From: Manduca sexta | Taxonomy: Eukaryota; Arthropoda; Insecta; Lepidoptera; Sphingidae | Direction of reading: 5' to 3' | Length of the DNA stretch: 64,000 bases | Assembly (NCBI RefSeq): GCF_014839805.1 | Contig: NC_051123.1 | Coordinates: 6,368,727 to 6,432,726 of the forward strand | Shown: positions 12,620-24,503 of the stretch, in pieces | How the letters are laid out: each line of letters starts with the position of its first letter | Numbering within the stretch: position 1 is the stretch's first letter | Notes under the pieces: model-generated | The model's input: only the letters and a program-made list of their open reading frames with translations | Databases searched by the model: none | Told to the model about the DNA's origin: nothing | Translations under genes and position numbers: made by a program

Positions 12620-12804
12620 CTGGAACAATAAACAAAATACTATTTATTATATTATAGCGTATAGAGTCTGTATCACACTGACGTATACGATGCGTGCGTA
12701 TTGAAACGTGATGTTAACTATATTCGGATTCAATAGATAACGTCATATTTCTACTCACACGATATCATTCGTATCAATCGACTAAACATATATGTACTTA
12801 TATC

Positions 12805-12935
12805 AAATGCGAAAGTTTGTTCAGACGTTGAAATGTTTGTTAGAAGTAGATGCAGAACTGTTGAACGGATTAGTATGAAATTTGGCACACATATATACCA
12901 TTTTCTGAATTATCATATGGGATATTTTCATGCCG
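12805..12935 (+). repeat. Truncated 'gcgaaagtttgt' type repeat fragment
   Basis: Shares 'gcgaaagtttgt', 'gtttgttagaa' and 'cggat...atgaaatttggc' with the repeats at 10693, 21940 and 26993, but has no GC-rich 3' end here. It abuts the family A copy at 12961. Confidence 0.45.
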
Positions 12936-12960
12936 AAAAGGTAAATTATTATTTTTTTAC

Positions 12961-13260
12961 TTTGAATGACGATACGAGCTTGCCGTATGCCTTGCCGTAT
13001 GGTGGTAAGACGACCGCCCATAAACATTAAAAACACCATCCAACACCTTGAATTACAAAGTATTGTTTGGTATTCCACTGCGCTCGCCATCCTGAGACAT
13101 GAGGTGTTAAGTTTTATTATGTCCAGTAGTTACACTGGCAACAATGTCCTTCAAACCGGAACACAACAGTGACTACACACTGTCCCTTATGCGGCAGAAA
13201 TAAACATTGCGGTGGTGCCTACCCAGGCGGACTCTCACATATGAGAGACCTACCACCAGT
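12961..13260 (-). repeat. Family A repeat, near full length, in PGRP-1 first intron
   Basis: Reverse-complement copy carrying both the core and the 5' head ('ctggtggtaggtctctcata' on the minus strand). ~300 bp, the length also seen in the 35441 and 52961 copies. Confidence 0.75.
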
Positions 13261-14639
13261 TCATACAAAATGTAAAAATTCCGAGTAATGTATTTTACGC
13301 TCGCGGAGTCGTAACATCTAGTTAATATGTAATTTGTTTTGCTTTACTTCAGTCATACTGTGATTTGTAAACAAAACTAAACTCTAAAAATTTGTATAAC
13401 CAGGTTCTTATTAAGTATTTGAATGTTTTTATGTTTTTTCCCAATCCGTTAAGATTTGTAAGTAGTACTTGGCTTACGTGTGTCTAGTCAATGACCTCTA
13501 TTAACAACTAAGGAAAAACAGTAAACAGTTTTTTTTTTATGGTGAATTAAAAAGTCAATGCCTTCTGAACTCTCTATCCATTTTATAAAAAAATATTATT
13601 TGAACGCAGTAATTCAGGAAAAGTCAATTTTCCGGTTCAAGTCTTATTCTAAAATATGATATCACGTGAAATCTATTTTTGTTATAAACCTAACCCATTG
13701 TCATCCACTAACGAAATTAATTTCGAGTAATGAAACACATTACAATCCAAATGTAGTATTTAAATTATTAAAAATGGATTTTTTATTTATGTAAGCAATG
13801 AAAACCTTTAGGATCCAGTTTCGGATATCCATATGCTTGCAAAATAAAAATATGATAAGTATAGGGGTTAAATTATAGAAGGTTATATTTCGCTTCTAAA
13901 GGACATCATCGTTATGGCTTAAAATAAAAGCAAAACTTAGAATTACAGAAGTGTAATTACTTACTTCCTTAGTCAATTATAACTTTGAGACGTCATTGAT
14001 TCGGTATCAATTTAAAAAAATAACTTATAATTATCTTGTATTTGTTGTATGACTCAATACTTATAGATCTAATATTGTAATAAATCATGTAACTATGGGT
14101 GATAATTAGTCTAAAATTATAAAGTTTTTTATATACATCTAAACTATTGCAATTATGGACACTAAGTATTATAATGGTTGTTATTCAGATTAATTTCTAG
14201 TTGAGACAATGATAATGATAATTTACTTGATGCCGGATCAAAAATATAGCACGACAATAAAGGAATCTGAGTGAAACTATTTTGGTTTAACACTACGAAA
14301 ATAACTGTGTATGCCAATTGGCTAATTTTATATTCATACAATTTAAATGTTGGAGAATCGCTGCCGGTTATTATAATATAATTAATGTCCATTATATTTT
14401 AGGCACAAATTAATTGTTCAAAATTATGGTAGCACGGACACGTCAAAATAATTACACCGCTAGCAAAAAATATGGAAAAATATCTAATATAAAATTATAA
14501 TTAATCTAGCATAAAGTATTTTCTATATTTGAATTGATTTTTAAAACTATTTACTTCAAGAAAGATAATTTTTCTATGTATCAATCTAATTGTGTGTCGT
14601 AATATAGGCAATGATGTAATCATTGATGAAAGATAGTAT

Positions 14640-14725
14640 ACTCACTTTGATCACTCAATCACACTAAACCACTTATTTCACTACGATACTCATTTATATA
14701 CCAAGTCCACTTTCTTATCAGTTTT
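14640..14725 (-). promoter_or_regulatory. PGRP-1 promoter and untranslated first exon (putative)
   Basis: On the minus strand, CTGATAAG (14721-14714, a GATA-factor type site) is followed by TATATAAA (14700-14693) and then a good donor A|GTGAGT with the exon end at 14646. The implied first exon is only ~20-25 nt, with a start near 14668 if the TATA is used. An upstream GGGGAATCACC at 14856-14846 is one mismatch from a GGGRNNYYCC NF-kB/Relish site. Together these suit an immune-inducible gene, but no transcript supports the link to the exon at 12518-12619. Confidence 0.55.
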
Positions 14726-14859
14726 TAAAGTTCTGTCTCTGTTTTAGGGAGTTGACCCGCAAGCATTCAGATGCTGCGTTAGCTGCCGCACTATATGGAC
14801 TTAGTATAATGTATACACATGTTTTTATAGTAATTTACTCGCTGAGGTGATTCCCCAGC

Positions 14860-16855
14860 AGAGTACGTCAAGTTCGTAAAGGCGAAAAGCCGTAACATAC
14901 ACATTCGGTTAGCAAGAATATAAGACTTTCTGAACTGGTTTCAAATGGCCGAAATGTCGACATTTGACTTGATTGTGTTCTTTTTGTGGCGTTTTGGTTT
15001 TGGCTGTGTTTTGTTTGTGTTACAAAGATGAATCGCTCCGAAGTTTATAGACCCTTGGTACCTAAATGTCTAGAGGTACACGTTATCGTTTCTGTTATGT
15101 AATAGAGCAGTTAGTGTCATTGTGTACTTTCTAATTGTATAAATTAGTTTTGTGTGATTTAAGGTCACATTATACCTATACATAGTATGTTTTGAATATC
15201 ATCATTATCTCATATATATCAAAATTGTTATATTTGTTATATTGTAACAGGATCATGTCGGCCATATTGATGTTATGTTAGAACTATTTAATATACAGTA
15301 ACATTTTGTTATTGAAATATATAATAACAGTTTTGGTGATTCATTTTTTTAGTAAAATGAACTGATTCTATTCTAAAATACAGTTTCAACCCTCCTTATT
15401 AAGCAATTATTTTCATTAAGTCAATTTTAATTATTCTAAGAGGCTGTGAAATAATATGCTTGCGTATGTCATTCGATCCAAACTGTCACCTAAGCGCTAT
15501 TAGAACAATCGATATACACATATAGTAAAGAAAAATAGGACAAGCAGCTAGATAAATATAGAATAAACAGTTTTAAGCCATTAACAAGTTGATTAGTACC
15601 TACATGCGACAGTACGTTCACTGTGACAAGGATGTAGTGAAATAATAGCTCCTTTCGGTTCGAAGGTCGACACTGAATATCAGTACTTGATAATTATAAA
15701 ACTGTTCAACTAAAACTTTTTGAAAAATGGTACCTAAGATTAAGAAGTAAGAGTTTTTGCCTAAGAGTTTTACATAATATTCATTTTTTCTGTTCCACAT
15801 GATTTATAGGCTCATATATTTCAAATATTCCGCATCATAAGTTTAATTTTGAAATTAGTTCCATCAATAATGTCTTTCGCAGTCTTTTGTATTTATCAAC
15901 TAGTCTTTGCTCGCGACTCCATCTACACGAACGTGTTTTTACGGGATAAAAGTCCGGCTTTATATTTTGTCAGGATAAAATGGCGCCTATATTTTAAAAC
16001 GGTGAAAACTGCATTCAATTATATGCCGTGAATTTCGTATTGTGCGTGTACAAACATACATATAGAGAGGCAAAAATTCTAAATACCTGTTTTGGCTTCG
16101 GTTGCTAATAAAGTAGTACCCCCATATTAGTTTTGTTCAACATTTATAATGTGCAGACATGGGCCTGTTACAATTTAATTATATGTATAAATTATCATTT
16201 ATAATAATAGAAGGAATAATCATTTCTAAACATCATATGGAACTTGTTACCTATATGGGTGAATCGGTGACTAGGCGAGAGTATCATTAATTTGTTTCCA
16301 GTGATTGATTATTACTATCATGACTGTTAGTCACGACGATATTCACAACGCATTTTACTATCCGTTAAAATACGTTCTTCTGTTTCAAAGTTCAACCGAT
16401 TTTAACAAAAGTTATGATAGGTATCGTGCGAATAATTACATTCGATAAAGCGTCTATTCCCAATGTAGCCCACATTTTTTCTGCCACTGGTAGGCAATGG
16501 AGGTCTAATTAGGGTTGCAGCCCAAAATGTCATTTTCTCCGCCACTGGTGGGAAAGGGAAAGTCTAATTATAGTTTATTATCACACATCATGCAAGGGAT
16601 CCGTTGTGTGTCTGGTATTGTTAACTGTATGTTTGATTTTTTTTCTTTTATACTTTTTTTTTTAAATAGAGAAATAAATGGTTTATAAATGGTTATAATT
16701 ACGGTTGCAGAAATGTCAATAAATATCTGAGCTATGCGAGTTATGCTAAACTAACTAAATGTAGTTTTCGGTCTGCAATCTGAATTATGGCTGTGGTTTA
16801 TATAAATGACATAATCTTATTTATAATATTAATTCTACGTATAAAAATACTGCAT
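14860..16855. other. Intergenic DNA upstream of PGRP-1
   Basis: AT-rich, no gene recognised. Segment 16381-16570 contains an imperfect repeat of 'ttctgccactggtaggcaa' and 'tctccgccactggtgggaaa', probably repeat debris. Confidence 0.5.
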
Positions 16856-16856
16856 T

Positions 16857-16997
16857 AGTGGCGTAGTCGTATTGCGTGATGAACACCGATTTGAGGTCCT
16901 GCGTACAAATCCCAGGTCTAGGCAAAGTGATATTGAGTTTTTCTTCTGAATATTAATCTGGAGTCAGAAATTTGTGCCCGATAACGCGAAAGGGGTG

Positions 16998-17040
<43 letters not shown>
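16857..17040 (+). repeat. tRNA-derived SINE (degenerate) with (GT)n end
   Basis: 'gtggcgtagtcgtattgc' matches the A-box region and 'gaggtcctgcgtacaaatcc' the decayed B-box region of the intact copy at 26197. It ends in a GT microsatellite at 16998-17039. Confidence 0.75.
16998..17039. repeat. (GT)n microsatellite
   Basis: About 20 uninterrupted GT units at the 3' end of the SINE; several SINE copies in the window end this way. Confidence 0.9.
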
Positions 17041-17042
<2 letters not shown>

Positions 17043-17332
17043 CGTGTCTCCCTATGTGTGTCAAATAGTATGAAAATGATTAATTATTTCACATAGGTAC
17101 AAACAATATTTAGTAATGTGGGGAGAGGGACTATCGTAAGCATTTCATAATATAAAACTGTCAACACAAACCGTTTACACTCTACACCACGACTCATCTC
17201 TAGGTACGTATATCACATACCTACTTGGCACTATAATTATATGAGTTTCAATGTGAAGTTCGCACGTAATTGTTCACAAAGGTATTGAAAAGTTATATAG
17301 ACATGTCAGTTATCCTGCATTTTTATTAAACA

Positions 17333-17740
17333 CTAGCTTCCGCCCGCAGCTTCGCCCGCGTGGATTTAGGACTTCAAAAATGGAGAAGGTGCTCAATTTG
17401 TCGGGATGTTTTTTTAATGTATGGTGGTATGCAGATGGTCCGATTGTCCGGTCAGGGTCTGATGATGGGATCCTTGTGAAATCGAAGGAAGCATATAGCA
17501 TGATTCAGTATTCACGCGTGATGGCTTATTATTAGCGTATTTCATGTATAACTTTGGTGTTTCTATACCGATTTCTATGATTCTTTTTTATGGAATATTT
17601 AATAATGTTAACTTTTTTAATTAGGGATGACTGAGAGCAGCCCCGGATCTTGAATTTTTTAACACAAGTGACTTGACTTATTCTACGACGGTCAACTAAA
17701 GGCGGGCCTTCTCCATTCAATTCGACGAAGTAAGAATTTA
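17333..17740 (-). mobile_element. Helitron-like element, 3' part, minus
   Basis: The minus-strand 3' end is a GC-rich palindrome followed by CTAG at 17336-17333. The body is shared with the plus-strand element ending at 54481, for example the CTGACCGGACAATCGGACCA-type segment and 'cacgcgtgaatactgaatca'. No 5' TC end was found. Confidence 0.65.
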
Positions 17741-17896
17741 TCAATCAGACACAAAATAACGTAGTATAGCAGTAGTAATAGCAGTAGTATAGTAGTATTA
17801 TAACGTATATATAGTATTATATAGTTGAATTATGTACTAACATAATAAGAGTATAACAGGGATTTTAGGTGTTGTCGTCCGAATAATATATACATA

Positions 17897-18526
17897 CTAG
17901 CTTTTGCCCGCGGCTCCGCCAGCGTTTTTTAGGCTAAAGTTTTCCGTTATAAAAGTAGTAGTTTCCCGGGAGCCTATGTTCTTCCCAGGGTCTCAAACTG
18001 TCTCCATACCAAATTTCATCTTAATGCGTTGGGTAGTTTTTGAGTATAACACGTTCAGGCAGACAGATGCAGCGGGGGACTTTGTTTTATACTATATTTT
18101 TTAGAACTTTTTAAGAGGAACAATCCCGTCATACATAATTGTTGCATAACTTTAACCGTTTACGTAGCGCACGCAACGGAAGCTCTCAAAAGTAATAAAT
18201 TGTCCCCGTTTTTGCAACATGTTTCATTACTGCTCCGCTCCTATTGATCATAGCGTGATGATATATAGCCTATAGCACTCCACGAACAAAGGGCTATCCA
18301 GCGCAAAAAGATTTTTTCAGTTTGGACCGGTAGTTCCTGAGATTAGCCATTACTGCTCCGCTCCTATTGGGTATAGCGTGATGATATATAGCCTATAGCA
18401 CTCCACGAACAAAGGGCTATCTAACGCAAAAAGATTTTTTCAGTTTGGACCGGTAGTTCCTGAGATTAGCGCGTTCAAACAAACAATCATACAAACAAAC
18501 TCTTCAGCTTTATATAATAGTATAGA
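17897..18526 (-). mobile_element. Lep1-like Helitron, full length, minus
   Basis: On the minus strand it starts TCTATACTATTATATAAAGC at 18526 and ends in a GC-rich palindrome plus CTAG at 17897, sitting between a host A and T, the Helitron insertion rule. ~630 bp and non-autonomous (no Rep/helicase). From memory the termini match the lepidopteran Lep1 family. It contains an internal tandem duplication of ~125 bp (about 18224-18348 and 18349-18473). Confidence 0.8.
18224..18473. repeat. ~125-bp tandem duplication inside the Helitron
   Basis: Two adjacent units begin 'cattactgctccgctcctat' and end 'cggtagttcctgagattagc' and differ at only a few positions. The duplication is therefore young relative to the element body. 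Confidence 0.85.
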
Positions 18527-20405
18527 TAATAAAATTGGACGAGTAACTGGATAATATCTGTACTTTATAGATATTCAATAAAAACTAATATGGGGTGTTT
18601 TTAGTTAAGCAAAAGAAGTAAAAAAACAGTTTTTAGAGTTTTTGTCTATTTGCATGTTTATACAGAATTGAATATAGTTTCCACCGATTTATTGCTTGAG
18701 TTCTAATTTAAAATATCGGCTCCATTTTATTCCGGGAAAGTATAAAGCGGGACTTTTATCCCGGAAAAACTTTTACAAGCTCGCAGAGTCGCGAATAGCC
18801 AATGACAAAATAAAATTACTTACTTCAACACGTTTCTTTCGAAGAGTCTGGAATCATGTTTATTTTTGTGTTGCTACATCAAACTTACCGTATAACTGTG
18901 TGGTCATTTTAAGTACTATGTAATTGTTTTTGCAGCAAAGAAAATATTCAAAGTCAGGTGGCTGCAGCTTGCATTTTGATCGAAATAATATTTTTTTACG
19001 AGCACTAAATTTACAAGACAATGCTACAAGCACGTTTTATGTTAATCTTAAATTGTATCTAATCCCAATAAGTACTTTTAACTTCATAACAATTATCTAA
19101 AGAAACAACACATTGTCCTCTCGTTGCTCGTGACTGCTGACCGTGACTACTCTATTCAGAGATGTGGCGGACTTCCGCAATCTAGCGTGATAAGCGTCAA
19201 CCCAAGATGTACTGGTTTAATGCGCTGACTTCCTTTACACCACGAACTGAGGATGTATTGTGCAGTACGGTGATTTTTAGTTCAAATGACTCATTTTTAA
19301 TAGATAGCAAAAATATTAATTAGCGACCTAATCACGACATTCCTTTTACTGCTAGATTAAGGACCTGCTTCCAAAGTATCAAGTAAAATATATTTGACAG
19401 CTATCGTATTAAACAAGTAATGATAATGTAGATAGTACTCATTTGATTATTATTTATTTGGATGGATAGATTAGAGTCTGACTTTGTTAATTGGTCGGTT
19501 TATAAATTTATGTAGCGAACATTACTCAGTAGTGAAACAGGGTCTTAATGTTAAGGTTACTACTATACATGTAACTCGTTTTATTACTATTTATTTGGGA
19601 ACATAGATTAATCTAACCTTTGTATTTGGTCGGCTTATACATTTATGTAACAACTATTACTCAGGTGTGAAATTATAGGCCTCTAATGTTTAAGTTACTT
19701 ACTTTTTTATTAACAGCATTTGGGTACCAGAGGCACTGATATGCTATTGTTTCAGAACGTATTATCGACGCTACTGACTATCCATCACATGAACTGCTAT
19801 TGTCTTTATGACATGAACATAGCACATTATGAATGGTACTACTATATTGTTATTCATTCAAGCATTTATCATTCTTAAACGGCTGAGTATTTAGTACGGA
19901 AGTATCGCAAGGTTATTTTGTATTCAGGCTTAGTTAATGCGGGGAATCATTACTAGCTCTATGTATTATTTGACCAATGGTCCATATTTTGTCAACGTAA
20001 AACAAGGGAATGGTTATATAAGTATCTTTTATTGTTTTTTTAAATCAATCATCAAAACAATGCTCTATTGTACTATTACAGGTAGCGGTGCGACGCTGCT
20101 GAAAAAAAAATCTTAAAGAAAACGAAATATGTGCATAAAATCTTACCATTTCCACCAAGAAGATGTATTGTTGAACTGATGTGTTTTAATTTTGTTCACT
20201 AATTAGATAATATTTTATTATTTTGCCTGCCTGATGCTGTTCCCAGTATTTTAACTTTCTTTGTGTCATAAAATTTCCTTTGTATTCCAAAACTGTATCT
20301 TTCTTATATCATTGAATATACCCACATGAAGGACTGCAGGGGAAAATATTATGTTGATAAACGGTCCCAGAAATGAGCAAATGTTTAGAAGCTACCACGA
20401 CATAA
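18527..20405. other. Intergenic DNA
   Basis: No gene recognised. Two imperfect copies of a motif like 'tttggtcggcttatacattt ... atgtaa' occur near 19490-19540 and 19620-19680; otherwise AT-rich sequence. Confidence 0.45.
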
Positions 20406-20406
20406 T

Positions 20407-20659
20407 AAGTGCACATATACATTCATGCTTTTTATCCTCTAAGGTGTCGGCAGAGGCGCAACAAATGCACAAACTTTCCACTATGTGTTCCGTTCCATGA
20501 TGTGATAGGAGGCGAAACATTAGGCATATCGGGCACAAATTCTACGCCCCGGACTGATACTGAGTAGAAAAACCCAATATAACTTTCCCCGATCCGGGAA
20601 TCGAACCTGAGACCTCAGCATTGCTGTCATACCGTAGTACAACTACGCCTCCGAGGCAT
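20407..20659 (-). repeat. tRNA-derived SINE, minus
   Basis: On the minus strand it opens TGCCTCGGAGGCGTAGTTG (A-box type) and carries AGGTTCGATTCC (B box), then the SINE body including the TGTGCCCGATATG-like segment. Nearly full length; same family as 26197-26455. Confidence 0.8.
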
Positions 20660-22482
20660 AATAAATAGTTAATATTATAATATCTTCCATTTCACTTTTA
20701 GTAATGGAATATCGAGGACAGATTTAAGTAAACATCATGTAAAAGAGTTTATTCCCCACCGATATCTACATTTTTGTTATATTACTTTATGGTTATTTTT
20801 ATCTCGACACAAATGGATGCCGCGAATTGTTTTGCATCCATGAATTAAACTCTATAGTTTACGACATGTACATCATTTATCCATATTCATGACAAACTAT
20901 GATTTATTTAAAAGACCGCTTGAAATTAACTTTATAATAGACCATAGAATTATAAACTGTGGATAATGTAGTTAGTTGTACAATTATCTCCGATATATAT
21001 GTAGTTTCACTTTTATATCATTTATTGAATTGTTTTTTATCCCAAATAAATAAAAAATAGAAGCATTTTATTGTTGTTGGATTACAAAATATGTAAAAGG
21101 TGAGGGAAAAAGGCATTATAAATTTGACATCCGATTAAACTCCACCAATGGACTCTAAGTAAGCTGTCCAGTTGGGTGGCAAAACATTTTCACGCTAATG
21201 TTTGTGACTGAATAAAACAATGTTTTTTGTGCCGGTTTTTTAACTACCTCCTTATATCCCTATTTCGTGTTCCTTTGAATTAATCGATGATAGATATTTA
21301 TAAAATAAGATCTGAATTTTTATTTGCTATTAGCTGTTTCTCGAAACTTCGTCTGCGTGAAAACGTTTTTCCCGCAAAAAAACCCTAAATCATTGTAGCG
21401 CTACATAGTGGCATATGAGTCTAGCTAATTTAATTATTATAACAGGTTTATAAAGAATATCCTATTCTAGTTCTAAACTTAGCGCACTTCCTATCTATCT
21501 CATTTGTATTAACCGATATTATGTAAGTGCTATGAGTTCTATATTTTTAATATTATTAAGAATGAGATACCTAAGAACTAACCAATAACGGCTACAGAGA
21601 TAGAGAGTTTAAAAATACTATACTTAAATGTGCTCATGACTGATATAAAAAGGGTATCCACGTTTCTACAAAAGTGTACTGACCTCTACAACGTAAAACG
21701 TTTTACAACAAGTTTACATAACGTCTACGCGCCAGAGAAGGGACATAAACAGAACGCGTCATCACAACGTTTACAAATTCAATTTAAATAAAATATACTA
21801 GATAAATATCAGAAAATACACACAAACCTGTTAGTTGGTTTGCATACATAATATGGAGTATTATCGCCTCTATACGCAGTGGTTACTTATTAAATAACTT
21901 TCTTTTCTTGTTTTACTTATTTCTTATTAATATTGTAAATGCGAAAGTTTGTGACAATCTTTAGATGTTTGAATGTTTGTTACAAGTAAACTTTTTGGAT
22001 AACATTTTGCTCGCATATAGACGATTTTCTGAATTAACGAATAGCCTTTTATCTTGGTAATTTTTATCAATGTGTATTAATTCGATTTTCAAATATGTTA
22101 TTTTTTTTACATAGATGGCACTAGCGTCCTACTATATCACTTTGGACCGGTATGGTGATTTATGGATGTATGTCGCGGGAAAGGCTTTTCACGCGGAATA
22201 CCGACCTATTGCTCGCGGCGTAACCCGCGTGTTTATTCAAACCATGGGTCGTCGGGACTGTTCAAAATTGCTTAACAAAAATATACTTTATTTCATGTTC
22301 ATTAAAATCGATCTCAAATGGCTGCCGGCAGCCGCTATGAGTTAACACTCAAGTAAGTGCCTTTTGCCCACGGCTTCAACTGCAATAATACCCGTTCTTG
22401 TTATAAAAATTACTTTATTCGTTTCGTATTATTTTTAATGGGTTTTGAAATTGAATGAAATCATAATTATTCACTAAATTTT
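20660..22482. other. Intergenic DNA with small repeat fragments
   Basis: No gene recognised. 21330-21420 and 21940-22370 look like decayed copies of GC-ended Helitron-type or 'gcgaaagtttgt' repeats (e.g. 'gcgaaagtttgtgacaatct', 'gcgggaaaggcttttcacgc'). Confidence 0.45.
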
Positions 22483-22980
22483 TCTACCTATAATGTTATA
22501 TAAAATTGAAAAGCTTGAGTCTTTGAACGCGCTCAGGAACTATTGTTAAAGTTTTTCAATACTGTTCGAAATAAGAAATTCTTTACTGTTGGATAACTAA
22601 TTTATCGAGGAAGGCTATAAGGCTATATAACATCACCCTATGACCAATAGAAACGGAGCATTAATGAAAAATGTTGCAAATCTGAGAAAATTTATTAATT
22701 TTGAAAGTTTCCGTTGCGTGCTCTGCGTAAAGAATTAAAGTTATGCGACAGTCAAGCATCACGAAATTGTTCCTCTTCAAAAGTTCAAAAAAAATATATA
22801 ATAAAACAAAGTCCTCCGTCACACTTGTTTGCCTGTCCGAACAGGATAAATTCAAAGAGTACCCAACGGACTCCAATGAAATTTGGTATAGACTTAGTTT
22901 GAGGCCCTGAGAAGGATATAGCCATAGATATATATCTCGGAAAATTACTTCATGCGGGCGAAGCCGCGAGCAAACGCTAG
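22483..22980 (+). mobile_element. Lep1-like Helitron, plus
   Basis: Begins TCTACCTATAATG... and ends 'gggcgaagccgcgagcaaac' then GCTAG, followed by T. Its internal blocks, including the 'aaggctata...aacatcaccctatgac' and 'gttccgttgcgtgc'-like segments, match the reverse complement of 17897-18526. It has more substitutions than that copy. Confidence 0.7.
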
Positions 22981-23757
22981 TAATATAATTAATGCGAAAG
23001 TAATTCTATTAACCTTTCACGGTATAGAACTGAACTGTTTTAATGCAGAATAAAGGCTACATTTATCATTGGAACCTAGTATACGGATTTTTCTTTTGGA
23101 AAAACTAATCACGCGGGTGGAGACGCGAGCATCACATAGTGTAGGTACAATATATCCGTGCAATATTTTTTTGTACGCACTAGGAATTACTAAATATAAA
23201 AAAAGATTATAGAAGATGAAGGCGGGTCTACACGAAAAAAAATAAATGTTGCTCCAATTTATTTTGAAAGTTGATCCATAAGACAGGGAATGTCCCACAA
23301 ACGGTCAGTTGAATCGCAAACTCCATTTTATAAATCATTTACACCTACGTTTTTTACACTACATTACTTCTCGCCAATTGTAGGCATACTGATTCGATGA
23401 GCAAGTTAAAAAAAACATTTATTCATAATATCAAATTAAAGTAGCATCATTCCAAAACTTATGTTGAGAAACGGATGAATGTGTCTGATGCAGCGGGTTG
23501 GATTTTCCCTGGTGGAATTAAATCAAAAAGAAAATATGCGTTTCAAGTCTAGATTATGTGGAACCGAAGAATACTTCTATTTTTTGTTTTAAAGAAGCGT
23601 AGTGCTGTGCCGTATTAGAACTATGACTAAGAGTAGCTTTTGCTCGTGATTTCTGGTGCTACAATGTTTGTGTCCCGGATAAAAAGAAGCCTAAAATAGT
23701 TTGACAAAAATAATGTATGTTGTGGCTTTCTATTGGTGACAAAAAATTCACCGTTAA

Positions 23758-24057
23758 GGTTATAGCTTAAGGTCCATTTTTCATACATTTTGTTTCACTT
23801 TTAATCTGGGTAACTAAACAAGTATTGACAAGTAAAGAATTTAAATTTACGTCTAGTTAGTTATTAAAATTTAATACGACGAAATTTTAAAGGCCGAAAT
23901 ATCCATGCATATTAATTATTTTTACGTTTTTCTTTCAACTGCGAGAACTAATCACTAACTAGACGTGAATTTAAATTCTTTACTTGTCAATACTTGTTTA
24001 GTTACCCAGATTAAAGGTGAAACAAAATGTATGAAAAATGGACCTTAAGCTATAACC
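23758..24057. mobile_element. MITE with ~105-bp terminal inverted repeats and TTAA flanks
   Basis: Left arm from 23758 (GGTTATAGCTTAAGGTCC...) and right arm ending 24057 are near-perfect inverted copies over ~105 bp around a ~90-bp centre. TTAA lies on each side (23754-23757 and 24058-24061), the duplication typical of piggyBac-type elements. There is no transposase. The superfamily is an inference from the TTAA only. A second, half-length copy lies at 33036-33232. Confidence 0.8.
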
Positions 24058-24159
24058 TTAAGCACTAATTTTAGAGGTAAGCGAGTTCAAACAAAAATTT
24101 GAGAGTTTTTAATTATTGTTTTAAATATAATACTATAGATTTTTAGAGTAACGCAACTA

Positions 24160-24165
24160 TTTATT
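24160..24165 (-). terminator. Possible poly(A) signal of PGRP-2
   Basis: AATAAA on the minus strand ~115 nt past the PGRP-2 stop codon. Confidence 0.4.
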
Positions 24166-24279
24166 TAGATGTGATGGTCATTTTGCCCTTATTGAATATT
24201 AAAGAAAGATGAAATAAACTAAACATAATTAATGACTAGCAAGGATGCATACTTTAAATGATTCAAAACAATTTCAGGT

Positions 24280-24503
24280 TTATGTCTTTTTAATTTTGTC
24301 GAAATATTTTGTAAAATCCACTGTTCCTGGTTGGAAGTTGTCCCAAGTGGAGATGTGTTGGTAGAGGGCTGTGCCGGGGCACTCAGTAGCCATTACTTGG
24401 TTATGGCCAATAACTTTATACGTTGGACTGAGGACACCCTGTCTTACTCCTTCCTTTATGAGCGCTTTTGTTGTTGCCAACTGGACGGCCGGTGGGGCTT
24501 CAT
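24280..24503 (-). CDS. PGRP-2 last coding exon
   Basis: Acceptor 'tatttcag'. It encodes the APPAVQ linker helix and GHNQVMATECPG with the second zinc His, Thr and Cys ligand, ending FDKIKKT. TAA stop at 24280-24282. Confidence 0.95.

Noticed and set aside
17000..17040. GT run considered as a regulatory or recombination element
   Set aside because: It is the tail of a SINE and the same kind of run ends other SINE copies here.
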